Under the pieces are notes generated by a model. It had not been told where the DNA came from. It ran no database searches and worked only from the letters and a program-made list of their open reading frames with translations. A program made the translations under genes and the position numbers. 64,000 nucleotides of DNA from Thiomicrospira pelophila DSM 1534 (lineage in GTDB: Bacteria; Pseudomonadota; Gammaproteobacteria; Thiomicrospirales; Thiomicrospiraceae), in assembly GCF_000711195.1 (NCBI RefSeq), contig NZ_JOMR01000001.1, positions 558,001 to 622,000 of the forward strand, read 5' to 3'. This document shows, piece after piece, positions 18,287 to 27,491 of this stretch; positions within the stretch are counted from its first letter, which is position 1, and each line of letters begins with the position of its first letter.

Positions 18287-19264
18287 ATGTTGATTCTAGC
18301 AGGTGATATAGGCGGTACTCGATCACGGCTGCAAGCGTTTGATGCCTCGAGCTCTTCTTATTGGTTTGAGGCGGTTTACGACAGCGCGTCTTTTGCGTCC
18401 TTAACGGACATTATTCTCCATTTCTCTCAAAAACATCAGATTCATCAGTATGAGTATGCCTGCTTAGGTTTGCCCGGTCCAATTCAACAGCGTCGAGTAA
18501 ATTTAACTAACTTGCCTTGGCAGGTTGATGCGGATCAACTGCAATCCGATTGTTCGATTCAGACGGTTCAATTTATTAATGATTTCCAAGCAGCGGCCTA
18601 TGGCATTGATACGTTGTCTAGCGATCAGTTAGTGAGTTTGCAAACCGGTCAATTTAGCCCGCGCGCGCATCGCTTAGTTGTTGGAGCCGGGACCGGATTA
18701 GGGGTGTCGCCTGTGGTCTTCGAAGACGGGCTTTATCATCCGCAAGCTAGTGAGGCGGGGCACATGGATTTTGCCCCCATGAATGCCGACCAGCTTGAAC
18801 TGCTTAAGTGGCTGTGGCCAATTTGGCCACATGTGTCTTATGAGCGCATCTTATCCGGAGCCGGTTTGGAAACCTTATATGCGTTTTATGCGGGTTTGTC
18901 GCATCATAACCACCAGGCCTGGTTGAAGGCAGAAGCCATTCAACAGCTGGCTGAACAGAGTGATTTGATTGCGCAAAAAACAATTGAAAGCTTTGTTGAG
19001 GTTTATGGTGCTTATATAGGAAATTTGATTTTATTGTGGCCGTCTTATGGCGGTGTGTATATTGCGGGGGGAATTGCGAGTAAGATAGAGGTGTGGATGA
19101 AACAAAATGGTTTTTTAGACGCGATGCATCATAAAGGTCGAATGCGTGACTTTGTGCAGAAAACTCCTGTCTATCTCGTAACGGATGAGTCACTGGGTTT
19201 ACAAGGCGCATCAAATTATGCGCGTACCTTATGTGGTCAACGCAATCTAAAAGCAACCAATTAA
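18287..19264 (+). CDS. glk: Glucokinase (Glk family)
   Basis: This 325-residue kinase phosphorylates glucose with ATP. It has the LAGDIGGTRSRL phosphate-binding start, FINDFQAAAYG, VVGAGTGLGVS, SEAGHMDFAP and a C-terminal GGVYIAGGIAS, all typical of the PF02685 family. It begins the glycogen cluster, where it can return glucose released by MalQ or by debranching to the hexose-phosphate pool. The exact palindrome at 18912-18923 encodes HQAW in a variable loop. Confidence 0.93.
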   Translation: MLILAGDIGGTRSRLQAFDASSSSYWFEAVYDSASFASLTDIILHFSQKHQIHQYEYACLGLPGPIQQRRVNLTNLPWQVDADQLQSDCSIQTVQFINDFQAAAYGIDTLSSDQLVSLQTGQFSPRAHRLVVGAGTGLGVSPVVFEDGLYHPQASEAGHMDFAPMNADQLELLKWLWPIWPHVSYERILSGAGLETLYAFYAGLSHHNHQAWLKAEAIQQLAEQSDLIAQKTIESFVEVYGAYIGNLILLWPSYGGVYIAGGIASKIEVWMKQNGFLDAMHHKGRMRDFVQKTPVYLVTDESLGLQGASNYARTLCGQRNLKATN

Positions 19265-19334
19265 GTATAAATTATTCTGAATCAGTTAAATAACGCAACA
19301 CACATAATCATTTTTAGATTGGCATGAGGCTGTT

Positions 19335-20600
19335 ATGAAGAACTATACTGAAACAAAATCTGCTACCGACTTAACCCGTAAAACATTGGCACTGGTTTTA
19401 GCTGGAGGCGAAGGCAGCCGCCTAAAAGACCTAACTCGCTGGCGCGCCAAACCCGCGGTGCCGTTTGGCGGAAAGTACCGTATTATTGATTTTGTGTTGT
19501 CTAATTGTGTGAACTCCGGAATTCGCAAAATCGGTGTTCTCACCCAATATAAAGCCCATTCTTTAATCCGTCATGTTCAAAGAGCATGGAGTTTTATGCG
19601 TTATGAAGTAGGCGAGTTTGTTGAATTATTGCCGGCACAACAGCGTATCGATAAAGAATGGTACAAAGGCACGGCGGATGCGCTTTATCAAAACTTAGAT
19701 ATTTTGCGCCGCCATACACCGGAATATGTGATGGTGTTGGGGGGGGACCATATTTACTCAATGGACTACAGCAAAATGCTGGTCGAACACGCCGCTTCCG
19801 GTGCGGATGTGACGATTGGATGTATTGAAGTGCCGCGTATGGAAGCCGGTGGGTTTGGGGTGATGTCGGTGGATGAATGTTATCGAATTACTAAGTTTAC
19901 TGAAAAACCCAAAGATCCAGAAGCCATGCCTGGCAAACCTGACAAAGCTTTGGCCTCAATGGGTATTTATATTTTCTCAACCGATTTTTTATTCCAAAAA
20001 CTGATTGAAGATCATGATAATCCTGATTCTTCGAATGATTTTGGTAAAGATATTATCCCTTCAATTATTGATGATTGGCATGCGCGCGCGTATCCATTCG
20101 TCGATGAATCTGGCGAACCGGTTTATTGGCGAGATGTTGGAACACTAGAATCCTACTGGAAAGCCAGTCTGGATTTATGTTCGATCACGCCAGATTTAAA
20201 TCTTTACAACCGTGATTGGCCAATATGGACCTATCAAGCCCAGTTGCCGCCAGCAAAATTCACCTTCGATGATGAAGGACGACGTGGTGAAGCGATTGAT
20301 TCGATGGTGTCCGCCGGTTGTATCTTATCGGGTGCACGCGTTAAACGTTCGGTGATTTCGAGCGGTTGTTTTTTACACAGCTACAGCTTAGTTAAAGATT
20401 CGGTGTTACTGCCTAGAGTCGAAGTTGGGCGCAACTGTCGAATTCAAAACGCGATTATAGATAAGGGCTGTGTAATTGCCTCCGGCACCGTGATTGGTGA
20501 AAACCGAGAGGATGATGCCAAGCGATTTTATGTGGATGAGCATGGCTTAGTGTTGATTACACCTGATATGCTGGGTCAGTCTGAACATTTTATACGTTAA
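19335..20600 (+). CDS. glgC: Glucose-1-phosphate adenylyltransferase GlgC
   Basis: This 421-residue enzyme makes ADP-glucose, the committed step of glycogen synthesis. It shows [30 protein letters not shown] at the N-terminus, [23 protein letters not shown] and a C-terminal left-handed beta-helix ([19 protein letters not shown]). Length matches the proteobacterial form, which is allosterically regulated. The start has GAGG five bases upstream. glgC and the following GH57 gene are 34 bp apart. Confidence 0.97.
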   Translation: MKNYTETKSATDLTRKTLALVLAGGEGSRLKDLTRWRAKPAVPFGGKYRIIDFVLSNCVNSGIRKIGVLTQYKAHSLIRHVQRAWSFMRYEVGEFVELLPAQQRIDKEWYKGTADALYQNLDILRRHTPEYVMVLGGDHIYSMDYSKMLVEHAASGADVTIGCIEVPRMEAGGFGVMSVDECYRITKFTEKPKDPEAMPGKPDKALASMGIYIFSTDFLFQKLIEDHDNPDSSNDFGKDIIPSIIDDWHARAYPFVDESGEPVYWRDVGTLESYWKASLDLCSITPDLNLYNRDWPIWTYQAQLPPAKFTFDDEGRRGEAIDSMVSAGCILSGARVKRSVISSGCFLHSYSLVKDSVLLPRVEVGRNCRIQNAIIDKGCVIASGTVIGENREDDAKRFYVDEHGLVLITPDMLGQSEHFIR

Positions 20601-20634
20601 GTAAATTTTAAAATTACCAAAAGGTCAGGCTGTT

Positions 20635-22356
20635 TTGGAACATACTAAAAAAATCAAAGTCGTACTTTGTTGGCATATGCACCAACCGCACTATCGAGAT
20701 GGCCTTGACGGGCGTTATCGATTGCCTTGGGTGTATTTGCATGCCATGAAAGACTACACCGACATGGTTGCATATTTAGAAACCAACTCTGAAGCCAAGG
20801 TGGTGGTGAATTTTGCGCCGGTGTTGCTCGAACAAATTGATGACTATGCCGCCAAAATGCAGGCCTGGTTGGCGAATGCAAACCCTATGCCGGATGATTT
20901 TTTAAATTTGCTCGCCGGAGTCGAACCTATTCCACAAGACTTAGAGCAACGTAAAATCTTGGTGGAAGCTTGTCAGCGTGCATTTGCGCCTACCATGATT
21001 GAGCCCTTACCGGCATATCGACATTTAATCGATATGATTCGCCCGTTCGATGTTGATAGCGAAGTTTATGAAAACACCTTAATGTACTTAAACGATGGGT
21101 TTTATGTCGATTTGTTAGTCTGGTATCACCTAGCTTGGACAGGCGTGAGTGTCCGACAGCAGGATGAACGGATTCAATACTTGTTAGATAAGCAAAAAGG
21201 GTTTGATTTAAAAGACCAGCGTTTGTTAATTGAGGCCATAGCGGATAATTTGCAGACCGTGATCCCGCGTTATCGCCGCCTGATGGAACGAAATCAAATT
21301 GAACTATCAATGACGCCTTATGGTCATCCGATTGTACCGTTATTAATTGACTTTGATTCGATGCGTGACGCCTTGCCAAGCGCACCCGCACCCCAATCTC
21401 CAGTTTATCCAGGTGGTTATGAACGCGCTTGTTGGCATATGGAGCATGGGCTGGAAGTGTTTGAAAACCATTTTGACTGCAAACCACAAGGTGTGTGGTT
21501 GTCGGAAGGTGCAGTGAGCAGCGCGGCCATTGGACTATTGGATCATTATGGTATTAAGTGGACGGCTTCTGGCGAAGGGGTGTGGCGACATTCATGCGAA
21601 GCCTCGCATTTAGATCCACACGACATTGCGTCTAAGCGTGCGTTGTATCAACCTTTGCAGCATGCGACCCAGAATTGTGCGCTGTTTTGTCGTGACGATG
21701 GCTTATCAGATTTAATCGGTTTTCAATATAAAGACTGGAACCCAGGTGATGCGGCTAACGACTTCGCCCAGCATCTCAATAATATTGCCAACTTTTTGGG
21801 CGATAAGGTCGAAGAGCATGTGGTGAGCGTCATACTCGATGGTGAAAATGCCTGGGAGTATTATCCAGACAATGCGTTTCATTTTTTAACGGCCTTATAT
21901 GAACGTTTAACCCATCATCCGACTATCCAAATGACCACCTTTAGTGACGCATTGGAGCAGGGTGTGCCAGTACGCCATTTACCGACTTTAAAATCCGGTA
22001 GTTGGGTTTACGGCTCGTTTTCAACCTGGATTGGTGATCCGGAAAAAAATCGCGCTTGGGATTTATTGGTCGAAGCTAAGCAGGCTTATGATCGAGTCGT
22101 ACAGGGTGGTGAATTGAGTCAATCACAACTCAAACAGGCTACCGAACAGCTTGCGGTTTGTGAAGGGTCGGATTGGTTTTGGTGGTTTGGTGATTACAAT
22201 CCGAGTGATAGCGTAAAAGATTTTGATCAGCTCTATCGCCGTCATATAGAGAAACTTTATGATTTGCTTAATGAGCCTGTGCCCGAGGATTTAACAACGC
22301 CGATTTCGCAAGGGGGTGGTGTGATGGAAAATGCGGGCACTATGCGGCGTAACTGA
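20635..22356 (+). CDS. Glycoside hydrolase family 57 protein
   Basis: This 573-residue GH57 protein starts KVVLCWHMHQPHYRDG, the family's first conserved block. A second block has GVWLSEGAVSSAAIGLLDHYGI, with a candidate nucleophile Glu at residue 291, and a third has VILDGENAWEYYPDN, with a candidate acid Asp at about 402. These active-site regions look intact. The family includes alpha-amylases, amylopullulanases, 4-alpha-glucanotransferases and branching enzymes, and I cannot pick one from sequence alone. A TTG start at 20635 with AGGTCAGG upstream is the best available. Its place between glgC and malQ links it to glycogen turnover. A near-palindrome (20858-20869) encodes QAW. Confidence 0.85.
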   Translation: MEHTKKIKVVLCWHMHQPHYRDGLDGRYRLPWVYLHAMKDYTDMVAYLETNSEAKVVVNFAPVLLEQIDDYAAKMQAWLANANPMPDDFLNLLAGVEPIPQDLEQRKILVEACQRAFAPTMIEPLPAYRHLIDMIRPFDVDSEVYENTLMYLNDGFYVDLLVWYHLAWTGVSVRQQDERIQYLLDKQKGFDLKDQRLLIEAIADNLQTVIPRYRRLMERNQIELSMTPYGHPIVPLLIDFDSMRDALPSAPAPQSPVYPGGYERACWHMEHGLEVFENHFDCKPQGVWLSEGAVSSAAIGLLDHYGIKWTASGEGVWRHSCEASHLDPHDIASKRALYQPLQHATQNCALFCRDDGLSDLIGFQYKDWNPGDAANDFAQHLNNIANFLGDKVEEHVVSVILDGENAWEYYPDNAFHFLTALYERLTHHPTIQMTTFSDALEQGVPVRHLPTLKSGSWVYGSFSTWIGDPEKNRAWDLLVEAKQAYDRVVQGGELSQSQLKQATEQLAVCEGSDWFWWFGDYNPSDSVKDFDQLYRRHIEKLYDLLNEPVPEDLTTPISQGGGVMENAGTMRRN

Positions 22357-22406
22357 GTTTGGGTAATTCGATGTTACGCAAATGTAATGAATAGAAGAGA
22401 GCACTT

Positions 22407-23768
22407 ATGACAAGAACTGTCGGAGTATTATTGCATCCCACCTCCTTGCCTAGTGGGGTACTCGACTACCAGGCCTGGTTGTTTTTGGAGTGGATGCAAA
22501 AAGCCGGTTTATCTATTTGGCAAGTGCTGCCTTTAACCGCGCCGCATGATGATGGTTCGCCATATCAAGCGCTATCGGCTTTTGCATTAAATCCTAAGCT
22601 TTTGCCTAAAAACTGGCAAAAACAAGTCGATAATAAAGCGTTTGAAGCCTATCTTAAAACCCCGCCTCACTGGCTGGAAAACTATGCTTTGTTTATGTTG
22701 TTGCGAGAAGAGTTTAACCACCAGGCCTGGTCGGCCTGGCCGGAAGCTTATCGGTTTCGAGATCCACAAGCATTAAGTCAGTTTGCAGGCCAGCATGTTG
22801 ACGCGATGCGTAAGATCAAAAAACAGCAGTTTTATCTCGACTATTTATGGCAAAAATTGAAATGCGATGCGAATGATAAAGGCATAGAAATGTTTGGTGA
22901 TATGCCCATTTTTGTGGCTTACGATAGTGTGGACGTTTGGGCGAATCCAGGCCAATTTAAATTAGATGAAAATCTGCAACCCTATGTGGTTACCGGCGTA
23001 CCTCCCGATTATTTCTCGCAAACCGGTCAGCGTTGGGGTAATCCACATTACAACTGGCCGGCGATGCAACAAGATGGCTTCAGTTGGTGGCGACAGCGGA
23101 TTGAACACGCGTTGAGCCAATTTGATCTATTAAGAATTGACCATTTTCGTGGCTTGGAGTCCAGCTGGGAAATTGATGCAAACGAACCGACGGCCATCAA
23201 TGGCAACTGGGTAAAAGCGCCGGGTGAGGCTTTATTAGCTTTTTTACAGCGAGAATTTAATCCTTTGCCGCTAGTAGCGGAAGATTTAGGTATTATCACA
23301 CCCGAAGTGGTGGCCTTAAAACAGCGTTTCGGTTTGCCGGGTATGTCGGTATTGCAGTTTGGGTTTAGCGGTTTGCCGGATAATCCGCATGCGCCGGATA
23401 GTCTGGTTGCGCATTCGGTGGTTTATACTGGCACACATGATAATGACACCAGTTTGGGTTGGTTTAAAAGCCTGGACCCTGGCGCGCAAAACTGGGTGTT
23501 ATCCCAACTGCCAGTTCAGGTCGGTGATATGCCTTGGCCATTAATGGTGGCAGCGATGCAATCTGTTGCCGAGCGCGTGGTGGTGCCGATGCAAGATTGG
23601 TTGGGATTGGACTCAGAGTATCGTATGAATGTTCCCGGCACTACTGAAAAAAACTGGGGTTGGCAGTTTGATTGGGATGAGATTCCTGACGGCCTCGAAA
23701 AACGCATCTATCAATGGGTTAAAAAAACTCAACGTTTAAATGAAACCCAAAGAGCCTTAAAACAATGA
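22407..23768 (+). CDS. malQ: 4-alpha-glucanotransferase (amylomaltase) MalQ
   Basis: This 453-residue GH77 enzyme transfers glucan segments between oligosaccharides and releases glucose. It has [36 protein letters not shown] with the nucleophile Asp, [13 protein letters not shown] with the acid/base Glu, and [13 protein letters not shown]. It lacks the long N-terminal extension of E. coli MalQ, as in plant D-enzyme-like forms. It overlaps glgB by 4 bp. Two exact palindromes (22468-22479 and 22720-22731) encode YQAW and HQAW. Confidence 0.95.
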   Translation: MTRTVGVLLHPTSLPSGVLDYQAWLFLEWMQKAGLSIWQVLPLTAPHDDGSPYQALSAFALNPKLLPKNWQKQVDNKAFEAYLKTPPHWLENYALFMLLREEFNHQAWSAWPEAYRFRDPQALSQFAGQHVDAMRKIKKQQFYLDYLWQKLKCDANDKGIEMFGDMPIFVAYDSVDVWANPGQFKLDENLQPYVVTGVPPDYFSQTGQRWGNPHYNWPAMQQDGFSWWRQRIEHALSQFDLLRIDHFRGLESSWEIDANEPTAINGNWVKAPGEALLAFLQREFNPLPLVAEDLGIITPEVVALKQRFGLPGMSVLQFGFSGLPDNPHAPDSLVAHSVVYTGTHDNDTSLGWFKSLDPGAQNWVLSQLPVQVGDMPWPLMVAAMQSVAERVVVPMQDWLGLDSEYRMNVPGTTEKNWGWQFDWDEIPDGLEKRIYQWVKKTQRLNETQRALKQ

Positions 23769-25936
23769 ACTCAATTTCTGCATTAATAGGTCGACTAGAG
23801 CAAGGTCGTTTGCACGATCCTTTTCAACTTTTAGGTCGTCATAAAGATGGCTCAAGTTGGGTCGTACGAAGCTGGTTACCGACCGCTACTCAGGTCACGC
23901 TGGCTGGCCAATATTCAATGCAAGCCCTAACCGAGAGCGGTTTGTTTGAAGTTCGCCTAAGCGAATCTGAATACCAAAGTTTAGCTTTGCACTATCAGCT
24001 TGAATGGTGTGAAGCGGATGATCGAACGCATACTTTAGTCTGCCCCTATAGCTTTACGCCGCAGTTAGGTGAGCTGGATTTACACTTATTTGCCGAAGGC
24101 CGCCATTGGCAAATTTACGAACACATGGGCGCGCACCCTAAAAGTGTCGATGGCATTCAAGGGGTTCAGTTTGCTGTGTGGGCACCGTCTGCAGAACGTG
24201 TATCGGTGGTAGGGGACTTTAATGCATGGCACGGTTTGCGTCATCCCATGCGTTCACGAGGAGATTCTGGTGTTTGGGAGTTATTTGTCCCAGGATTAAT
24301 GCCTGGAGATCATTATAAGTTTGAAATTCGCAATGCCACCAGCGGCGCGGTGGTTACCAAGGCTGATCCTTACGCGCGTGCCATGCAAATGCGCCCCGAT
24401 ACCGCTTGTTATATTGATCAACCTAGCCATCAGTGGAAAGACCAGGCCTGGTTGGAAAAGCGCGCTGGTTTTGATTGGGCGCATCAACCTATCAATGTAT
24501 ACGAAGTGCATTTGGGGTCTTGGCAGCGAGACGACGCCGGCGGGTTTTTAAACTATCGAGACTTGGCGTATCGCCTGGTCGATTATGTAAACTGGATGGG
24601 CTATACCCATATCGAGCTCTTGCCGATTACTGAACATCCTTATGACGCGTCTTGGGGTTATCAAACCACGGGCTATTATGCCCCCACGAGTCGGTTTGGC
24701 TCACCGGACGACTTTCGGTTTTTTGTTGATCATTGTCACCAAAATGGCATCGGTGTGTTTTTGGATTGGGTGCCAGCGCACTTCCCTAAAGACAGCTTTG
24801 CACTGGCGCGCTTTGATGGCACGGCTTTATATGAACACGAAGATCCCCGCCTGGGCGAGCATGCCGACTGGGGAACATATATTTTTAATTTTGGTCGTAA
24901 TGAAGTCCGAAACTTTCTAATCGCCAACGCTTTATTTTGGCTTAAAGAATTTCATTTAGATGGGTTACGAGTCGATGCGGTGGCTTCGATGTTGTATTTG
25001 GACTATTCGCGCGAACCGGGTGAATGGCTACCTAACATACATGGCGGTCGCGAGAATTTAGACGCGATGGCATTTATCCAGCAGCTTAATGCCGAAGTCC
25101 ACGCCCGAAATCCAGGTGCTTTAATGATGGCCGAAGAGTCAACTTCTTGGCCGATGGTGTCGCGCCCAACCTGGATGGGTGGGCTAGGCTTTTCGATGAA
25201 GTGGAATATGGGGTGGATGAACGATACGCTGGACTACTTTCAAAGAGATCCAATTTATCGCCCCTATCATCATAACCAGCTAACCTTTAGTCAGGTTTAT
25301 GCTTATACCGAAAACTTTGTGTTGCCGCTTTCGCATGATGAAGTGGTGCATCTGAAAGGTTCAATGGCCGCCAAAATGCCAGGCGATGATTGGCAGAAAA
25401 TGGCGAATTTACGTTTGTTATTAGGTTATCAAATATTGCATCCGGGTAAAAAACTGTTGTTTATGGGGTCGGAGTTTGGACCTTGGACAGAATGGTCAGA
25501 AGCAGAGGCCTTGCCTTGGCATTTATGCGATTTCCCAAACCACCGTGGTGTCCAGTTAATGGTGAGAGATTTAAATCATTTATATCGAAACCATGCCGCC
25601 TTGCATCAGTATGATTTCGAAGCTCAAGGTTTTGAATGGATTGATTGCGACAATAATGAACATTCGATTTTGAGCTTTGAGCGTCGTTCAGATCAACAGT
25701 GTTTGGTTTGTGTGTTTAATTTTTCGCCGGTGCCGCGTGAGGCTTACCGAATTGGTTTGCCACAGGCGGGGTCTTATCAGGAGATCGCCAACTCTGATTC
25801 AGCGACCTACGGTGGCAGCAACATGGGCAACCAAGGTTGGGTTGAAGCCAGTTCCAATCCTTGGATGAATCGACCCGCTTCGGCTGAGCTGGTTTTGCCT
25901 CCATTGGGCTTTATCGTGTTAAAACACCAGCCTTAA
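23765..25936 (+). CDS. glgB: 1,4-alpha-glucan branching enzyme GlgB
   Basis: This 723-residue GH13 enzyme creates alpha-1,6 branches. An N-terminal region and CBM48 ([18 protein letters not shown], from about residue 137) precede the catalytic barrel. The active residues fall at D404 (DGLRVDAV), E457 (MMAEESTSW) and D525 (LSHDEVVH), almost the same numbering as E. coli D405/E458/D526. It overlaps malQ by 4 bp (ATGA). The palindrome at 24441-24452 encodes DQAW in a variable stretch before the barrel. Confidence 0.97.
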   Translation: MNSISALIGRLEQGRLHDPFQLLGRHKDGSSWVVRSWLPTATQVTLAGQYSMQALTESGLFEVRLSESEYQSLALHYQLEWCEADDRTHTLVCPYSFTPQLGELDLHLFAEGRHWQIYEHMGAHPKSVDGIQGVQFAVWAPSAERVSVVGDFNAWHGLRHPMRSRGDSGVWELFVPGLMPGDHYKFEIRNATSGAVVTKADPYARAMQMRPDTACYIDQPSHQWKDQAWLEKRAGFDWAHQPINVYEVHLGSWQRDDAGGFLNYRDLAYRLVDYVNWMGYTHIELLPITEHPYDASWGYQTTGYYAPTSRFGSPDDFRFFVDHCHQNGIGVFLDWVPAHFPKDSFALARFDGTALYEHEDPRLGEHADWGTYIFNFGRNEVRNFLIANALFWLKEFHLDGLRVDAVASMLYLDYSREPGEWLPNIHGGRENLDAMAFIQQLNAEVHARNPGALMMAEESTSWPMVSRPTWMGGLGFSMKWNMGWMNDTLDYFQRDPIYRPYHHNQLTFSQVYAYTENFVLPLSHDEVVHLKGSMAAKMPGDDWQKMANLRLLLGYQILHPGKKLLFMGSEFGPWTEWSEAEALPWHLCDFPNHRGVQLMVRDLNHLYRNHAALHQYDFEAQGFEWIDCDNNEHSILSFERRSDQQCLVCVFNFSPVPREAYRIGLPQAGSYQEIANSDSATYGGSNMGNQGWVEASSNPWMNRPASAELVLPPLGFIVLKHQP

Positions 25937-25958
25937 CTCCAGGTTTGATAACGAATCC

Positions 25959-25984
25959 AACAAGTACCAGGCCTGGTGCTTGTT
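25959..25984. repeat. 26-bp extended palindrome between glgB and glgA
   Basis: The ACCAGGCCTGGT core (25966-25977) has T and G at its edges (a T-G wobble) and then AACAAG and CTTGTT arms, giving 26 bp with one imperfect pair. It fills much of the 82-bp gap between glgB and glgA. As RNA it would make a strong hairpin, but only a weak AT stretch follows, so full termination is unlikely. It may instead dampen expression or separate mRNA segments. Confidence 0.85.
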
Positions 25985-26018
25985 GAAAGCATTTAATTAG
26001 GTAGAGAATTCACAGAGT

Positions 26019-27491
26019 ATGAAGTTAGTTTTTGCCACTTCCGAAGCCCATCCTTTAATCAAAACCGGTGGTTTGGCCGATGTGTCCGGTGGTTTAACAA
26101 GTGCATTGGTCGAACTTGGTCATCAAGTGAAACTGGTGTTGCCAGCCTATCAAGCGGTGTTGGATAAGGTGAATAAGGTCAGTGTGTTATCGCAGTTTGA
26201 ATTAGACGGGGTCGGTAAACGTTTAAAGGTGCGTTTGTTAAGTGCCAAGGTGGCCGAACTAAAAGCGAATGTTATTTTGGTTGATATTCCAGAACTGTTT
26301 AATCGTCCGGGTAATCCTTATATGGCGGCCGACGCTAAAGATTGGTGGGACAACGGTGAACGGTTTGGTGTGTTTTCAAAAGCGGTGGTCGAAATCGCGA
26401 TGGACCGGGTCGGCTTAAACTGGAAAGCCGATGTGGTTCACGCAAATGATTGGCAAACTGGATTGATCCCAGCTCTGTTAACCCTCGAAAAATCAAAGCC
26501 TCGCAGCCTGTTTACGATTCATAATATGGCCTATGCGGGTTACTTTCCCAAAAGCTTATTTGAAGGTTTAAAACTACCGTGGAAATGGTGGACGATAGAG
26601 GGCATGGAGTTTTACGATCAAATGTCAATGTTAAAGGCCGGTATTCAAATGGCTGATTGGGTGACGACGGTGAGTCCATCTTACGCCAAAGAAATCTGTT
26701 ACCCAGAGTATGCTTATGGCTTTGAAGGTGTGTTAAATCAGCGCCAAAAACAGGGGCGTTTAGTCGGCATCATTAATGGCATTGACGACCAAGAATGGAA
26801 CCCGGCTACTGATCGTTATATTTCATATAACTACTCAGCTGAAAAAGGTCGTATTGCCAGCAAAAAACGCAATAAAGAGCTGCTGCTTACCTTATTAGGC
26901 GACAGCGATCCGCAAGCGCACCTCACAATCCCGTTAATTGGTTTTGTAGGGCGCTTGGTCGAACAAAAAGGGATCGACTTAATTTTACAAGCCTTGCCTG
27001 ATATTTTAGAAACTGAATCGGTGCAATTTGTATTTGTTGGTTCGGGATCAGAGTATTATGAAAAGCAATTAATGCGTTTGGCTGGCCGTTACCCAGGTCG
27101 TGTGTTTGTGCATATTGGCTATTCAGAAACCCTCGCCCACCAAGTTGAAGCGGGTGCGGATATGTTTTTGATGCCTTCACGTTTTGAGCCTTGCGGTTTA
27201 AATCAAATGTACAGTTTAGCTTACGGTACGCCACCCATTGTGCACCATACAGGCGGCTTAATTGATACGGTGGTGAACACGACTAAACAAACCTTAGCGG
27301 ACAAAACCGCGACCGGCTTTATGTTTTATGATCCAAATCCACACGCATTACGCGCCACGATTTTACAAGCACTGAACTTATACAAAAAGCCGCGTAGTTG
27401 GCAGCAAATACAAAAAACGGGGATGCAGCGGGCGTTTAGTTGGAAAAAAAGCGCTCAGAACTATATCAAATTGTACGCTAAGGAGATTTAG
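26019..27491 (+). CDS. glgA: Glycogen synthase GlgA
   Basis: This 490-residue GT5 enzyme extends glucan chains from ADP-glucose. The N-terminal PLIKTGGLADVSGGL binds ADP-glucose, HANDWQTGLIPALL follows, and the C-terminal domain has SRFEPCGLNQMYSLAYGTPPIVHHTGGLIDTV with the E-x7-E signature. It abuts glgP with no gap: the stop TAG is immediately followed by the glgP ATG. It carries no palindrome copy. Confidence 0.97.
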   Translation: MKLVFATSEAHPLIKTGGLADVSGGLTSALVELGHQVKLVLPAYQAVLDKVNKVSVLSQFELDGVGKRLKVRLLSAKVAELKANVILVDIPELFNRPGNPYMAADAKDWWDNGERFGVFSKAVVEIAMDRVGLNWKADVVHANDWQTGLIPALLTLEKSKPRSLFTIHNMAYAGYFPKSLFEGLKLPWKWWTIEGMEFYDQMSMLKAGIQMADWVTTVSPSYAKEICYPEYAYGFEGVLNQRQKQGRLVGIINGIDDQEWNPATDRYISYNYSAEKGRIASKKRNKELLLTLLGDSDPQAHLTIPLIGFVGRLVEQKGIDLILQALPDILETESVQFVFVGSGSEYYEKQLMRLAGRYPGRVFVHIGYSETLAHQVEAGADMFLMPSRFEPCGLNQMYSLAYGTPPIVHHTGGLIDTVVNTTKQTLADKTATGFMFYDPNPHALRATILQALNLYKKPRSWQQIQKTGMQRAFSWKKSAQNYIKLYAKEI